A stretch of 11,823 nucleotides of DNA from contig NWUY0300034894.1 in assembly GCA_004151065.3 (NCBI GenBank), positions 24,104 through 35,926 of the forward strand, in the 5' to 3' direction. Below are positions 8,332 through 11,823 of this stretch, piece by piece. The notes beneath the pieces are model-generated. The model worked only from the letters and a program-made list of their open reading frames with translations, was not told the DNA's origin and ran no database searches. Source of the stretch: Larix sibirica. Taxonomy: Eukaryota > Streptophyta > Pinopsida > Pinales > Pinaceae. The translations under genes and the position numbers were made by a program. Numbering within the stretch: position 1 is the stretch's first letter; each line of letters begins with the position of its first letter.

Positions 8332-10526
8332 GTTTATAATGTAATATAATGTAATAATGAACTAAGAAAAAATTAAAATTAAAATATTATTTTAGATTTA
8401 TTTTAATCTTAGATCCCATAAGAGTTCATAGCGATCAAATCCCTTTTGATGCAAAGCAATCATCATCATCACACATAATTTTTTTCCAAAGAAAGAAAAA
8501 ACTTACAATACTAAGGGATACTTGCCTAGTCCCTATTGATACAACCATAAGACCCTAATGTATACCAACATCATCATCTATAGACAAAACCTAACACTTG
8601 GAATATAGAAAGCAAATTTAGGTGTGTGGGAGAGGGAAATAAATCGACAAGATTTGCTTAATTTTATTGATCACCCACATTTATTTATTCATTTATTTAT
8701 GATTAGATATATTTGACATCATTATCACTTCCATGAGGCATGGCGAAGGAGCCACCTTTAGAGTCAGACAACATGTCAAAGGAACCACCTTTATATCAAG
8801 CCTCAACTCTTTTAGATATTTATGCAACCTCTTGCTCTTGAATTCTTGCAACGCCCCTTTAGAAGCTCGTAATTTATTTCCTTCAATCTTGTTCTACATA
8901 AGGAGCACACATTAGCGTCCACAAAATCATTACCACATAACATTTGTTTCTACTGTTTTATCTCATAAAGGTGATTATATTGGTGTTGGAATGAATTCTT
9001 ACCATGCTCTTTTGTTATTAAACTGGACTTCCACCTACTAGGATTGCAAATTCAACTTCTTAGCTGATATGGAATTCTATTATTTTTGTTAGACTCTAGA
9101 TTAAGAATCAAACACTATAACCATAATGTTCTAGGCATTCTTCTATTTCCGCTAGAATCTTGATTAAAAACCACATACTATAAGCAAATTTTGATTTATT
9201 AAGGTTCATGTTCAAGGGAGATTTGTGGGCATATTATGTTTACTGAATGTCAAAGAGAAATGCCTCTAGGGAATGGCGTACATGAGCAATTGCACACCAA
9301 TATTGAGTACGTAGAACCCTCGTTTTTCCATTAAATTAATCTTATGTTTTCCTTTTCAATAAACAATTTGAAACCTTTTTTTCCTTTGTAAGTAATTTGT
9401 CTCTTCAAAATTAGATTTCCTCTCCTCAAAATCATTTTTGGGTATTCAATGTTTCAATAAAAACCTTTATTTTCACTATTTAGGGGTTTTTTTAGCTTGT
9501 GATTTTAATTGGGCAGCTTACGGTTTCTGGGGTTTTACAATAAGGGAGAAACACATGAGACATGGGAAGGGAATATAAATTTTCAAGTAACATGATAGGA
9601 TAGTTCAGGCAGTGGGATTGCATGCTCTATATGCCTTATTTGGATCAAACATTGAATATAGTCTCTAGAAAGAGGTCATTCTACAACTTTCTCTACCTTC
9701 TCCATGATTTGAACTCATGGCTCATTATAGGCTTGAATGTATATACTATTTATGTTGCTTTTAATTTTGTGTCAAGTTTGGTGACCATTGGGAACAAGGA
9801 TATCTTTGGTTGTGAAAGTGCACATCCATTTACCTTGAGATTTTTATAATTGATGTTCACTTTGCAAGGATAAATTGGAATGATTTTCACTTTTGTATCA
9901 GGCAGGAAATATACTAGCCTATAAAGTGCATTCTTTTAGAGTTGCAATGAATGAGGAGCCACTCACATAGAGTTTCTAAAAAGTCCTTGACCTAGATCAA
10001 TATCTTGATAGCTTCTAATTAAATGCTTTTTAAGTGGTTTTGGCTTGTTTATCTATAGTTAAATATTTACGTTTGTTTCAAAATAATTTAGAATAGGGTT
10101 GTTGAAATGGGTTGAGCTTATCATGGAGTTATTTACAAGGTATCATTTTAGCTATGTTTCCATTACTATATTTTATTGTATTTACATTTGCATGAGACTA
10201 TTTTAGCCTTAACAAAAAAATTCTTTATTCAAGATTTCCTTTTTGTATTGTTATCTATTCTTTTAGAAAAATGTGAGGCTATGTATTCCCACTTGCACAA
10301 TAGCCATTCCATTAAAATATGTCTTACTGTCAAATTATGGTGTAAATAAAAGGCCAAATTACAAGGTCAAGCAGATGGTTGAGTCACCAAAACTATACAT
10401 TACTATTGATGATTTTAGTTTATTATCCATTTGTAAAATGTGGAAGATATTGAATGTTTACTGAGGAAACTTCAACGCCAACAAATCATTCACTTTCACT
10501 TGAATGATCACTTTATCCATTATTTT
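8332..10526. other. Non-coding right flank of the LINE
   Basis: It begins with a strongly AT-rich stretch (about 8332-8410) next to the insertion point, a composition common at LINE targets. Short simple repeats occur (catcatcatcatc near 8461, a tttattcattta type run near 8680-8702). The open frames here are under 80 codons, with no recognisable domain, signal peptide or codon pattern, and I do not call them genes. One diverged duplication lies at 9074-9183. Otherwise nothing recognised. Confidence 0.55.
9074..9183. repeat. Diverged direct duplication, 63-bp period
   Basis: The 47-bp segments at 9074-9120 and 9137-9183 align without gaps with 36 identical positions by hand count (shared attct, taga, gatta, actataa). 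Low identity suggests an old event. Confidence 0.45.
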
Positions 10527-11227
10527 ACACACCAATGACCAATGTTACACTTAAGTTAAAATGAGATTGAGTTGAAATACCTCTTCACATTGAGGTATGT
10601 TGTCCTACTATGTTCCATCACATACAACTTATATAGATCGATTACTAGATTTATGATTACTTTTTATATTAGTCGATAATAATGTCAAATTCAAACAAGG
10701 AATATTATACATCAAAATTGACACTAGGCAAGGAAAATTACAATTTTACTCAATTTTGTTGAAGTATTTATATTGTTTATGTTTGTTATGACCCAAGGGG
10801 GCTAGATATGGGTTAAACGTATACAATATGACCTCGAGGGGGGCACATATGGGGTTAAATATATATGTAATGAAGTAAATGTATATGTAATAGTGGTTGG
10901 GCATACTTTCACACACCAATGACCAATGTTAGACCTAAGTTAAAATGAGATTGAGTTGAAATACCTCTCCACATTGAGGTAGGATTTCATACTATGTTCC
11001 ATCACAAACAATTTATATAGACCAATTATTAGAGTTATGGTTATTTTTTATATTTGCAAAGAATAATGTCAAATTAAAATGAGGAATACTATACATCAAA
11101 TTGACACTGGGAAAGGAAAATTACAATTTCACTCAATTTTCTTAAGTATTTATATTGTTTATGTTTGTTATGACCCACGGGGAGAATATATGGCGTTAAA
11201 TGTATATGATATGACCCCCAGGGGTTC
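10527..11227. repeat. Tandem repeat, 384-bp period, two copies (second partial)
   Basis: Copy one starts acacaccaatgaccaatgtt at 10527 and copy two starts with the same words at 10911. The copies stay collinear through gattgagttgaaatacctct, catactatgttccatcac or its variant, and aatgtcaaatt. They end through tatttatattgtttatgttt and the gacccxxxggg block. Differences are scattered substitutions and small gaps. The second copy loses similarity at about 11227, so its tail is missing or diverged. No coding frame is shared. It could be satellite-like or part of an unidentified transposon. Confidence 0.85.
10788..10867. repeat. Nested repeat of about 40 bp inside the 384-bp unit
   Basis: Within copy one, 10788-10827 and 10828-10867 share the pattern atgacc..aggggg....atatggg(g)ttaaa.gtata. 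The same sub-repeat recurs in copy two beginning at 11170 and 11211 (period 41). The sub-repeat therefore existed before the larger unit was duplicated. Confidence 0.7.
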
Positions 11228-11823
11228 TTGATTATTTATAGCATTAAATGAAAGAAATAATATAAAATGGAAGCATACATACAAATAATTTGCAGAAATC
11301 AAAGTTGTACAGTAAAACCCAAATTCTATTAATGAATGGAATGGAAAAACATGTAAATTGCAAATCAATACAAACTAGTTTGGATGGTGGTAGCTTATCT
11401 CTGAATAGAGATGTGTCAACTACGCTCACTCACAAGAGATGAATACAAAGAGACCACAAAGGGAATTTTTAACATAACCATGAAGAGGCAAAAAACCTAA
11501 CATCCAAAAACTAACCCTAGGAGATGAAATGCCAACAGGATTCATGGGCCCCGAGGTGACTAGTTGATACGTCAACTTCCTAAGGGCGCAACTTTTTCAA
11601 AAGATCTTCATTTAGGGAACTCGATAGATTGTTGGAAAGAACTAGCTAAGAATTACAACTTTTGACTAGGTCCACGGAGTGCCATGGCAACCTCTGGCCC
11701 CCTAATTGGCCAAAAAATATCATTTAAGGCCTCAAATGACCCCGAAAGTTTGGGACCTGAAAAATCATAGAAAATTGCCAAGAAATTGGAGAACAGTTGT
11801 AAATTGATGGAACAAGTGGGTGC
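11228..11823. other. Unassigned right end, GC-richer after about 11500
   Basis: No gene is recognised. From about 11500 the sequence becomes visibly richer in G and C (ggccccgaggtgac, cctctggccccctaattgg, gaccccgaaagtttgggacc) than the AT-rich flank before it. This suggests entry into a different repeat that continues beyond the window. I see no LTR end, primer-binding site or coding domain. Confidence 0.4.

Noticed and set aside
8733-8915. Plus-strand open frame of 60 codons
   Set aside because: Short, no motif, and no promoter or splice context that I can support.
9622-9849. Plus-strand open frame of 75 codons in the right flank, hydrophobic in places
   Set aside because: No known domain, no credible gene context, and a length expected by chance in AT-rich DNA.
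10527-11227. 384-bp repeat as a CRISPR array or a pair of LTRs
   Set aside because: The copies are head to tail with no spacers and no internal retroelement coding sequence, so neither reading fits.
11397-11412. Small palindrome atctct-gaat-agagat
   Set aside because: A 6-bp stem is expected by chance, with no associated element or gene.
11168-11429. Two overlapping minus-strand frames of 61-66 codons rich in Phe, Leu and Ile
   Set aside because: The hydrophobic wording reflects AT-rich sequence, and they overlap each other and the tandem repeat end.

Overview
The window looks like intergenic DNA from a large, repeat-rich plant nuclear genome. It is AT-rich, holds no intact host gene, and is dominated by one degenerate retrotransposon. 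The element belongs to the plant L1 group of LINEs: its ORF1 has a DUF4283-like region and a CCHC zinc knuckle, and its ORF2 ends with zf-RVT and RNase H domains. A gymnosperm, perhaps a conifer, is my best guess from the protein wording and the low gene density. That is inference, not proof.

The centre (1911-8313, minus strand) is an apparently full-length LINE of about 6.4 kb. Its ends are set by an 18-bp perfect direct repeat (1893-1910 and 8314-8331), which I read as the target-site duplication. In the element's own direction it has a short 5' leader (8313-8163) and ORF1 (8162-6362). ORF2 (6365-2248) carries endonuclease, reverse transcriptase, zf-RVT and RNase H domains. A 3' UTR (2247-1919) and a short A tail (1918-1911) follow. 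The ORF1 stop and ORF2 start overlap as ATGA. Both reading frames are dead, with about eleven in-frame stops in the main ORF1 frame and many stops and frameshifts in ORF2. Several catalytic residues are also lost.

The left flank (1-1892) has a possible short gag-like relic (about 106-237), a tandem duplication of about 75 bp (718-867) and a small 34-bp-period duplication (1608-1668). The right flank (8332-11823) has an AT-rich stretch beside the insertion, a diverged 63-bp-period duplication (9074-9183), and a 384-bp-period tandem repeat with a nested repeat of about 40 bp (10527 to about 11227). The last 300 bases or so are richer in G and C and unassigned.

In its active ancestor, ORF1 protein would have bound the element RNA. 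ORF2 endonuclease would have nicked the target and reverse transcriptase would have copied the RNA from the nick, with RNase H removing the RNA strand. This copy can do none of that now. I found no new biological system. The most useful points are the exact insertion boundaries, the ATGA ORF junction, and a 30-bp internal duplication sitting where the endonuclease GDxN motif should be.
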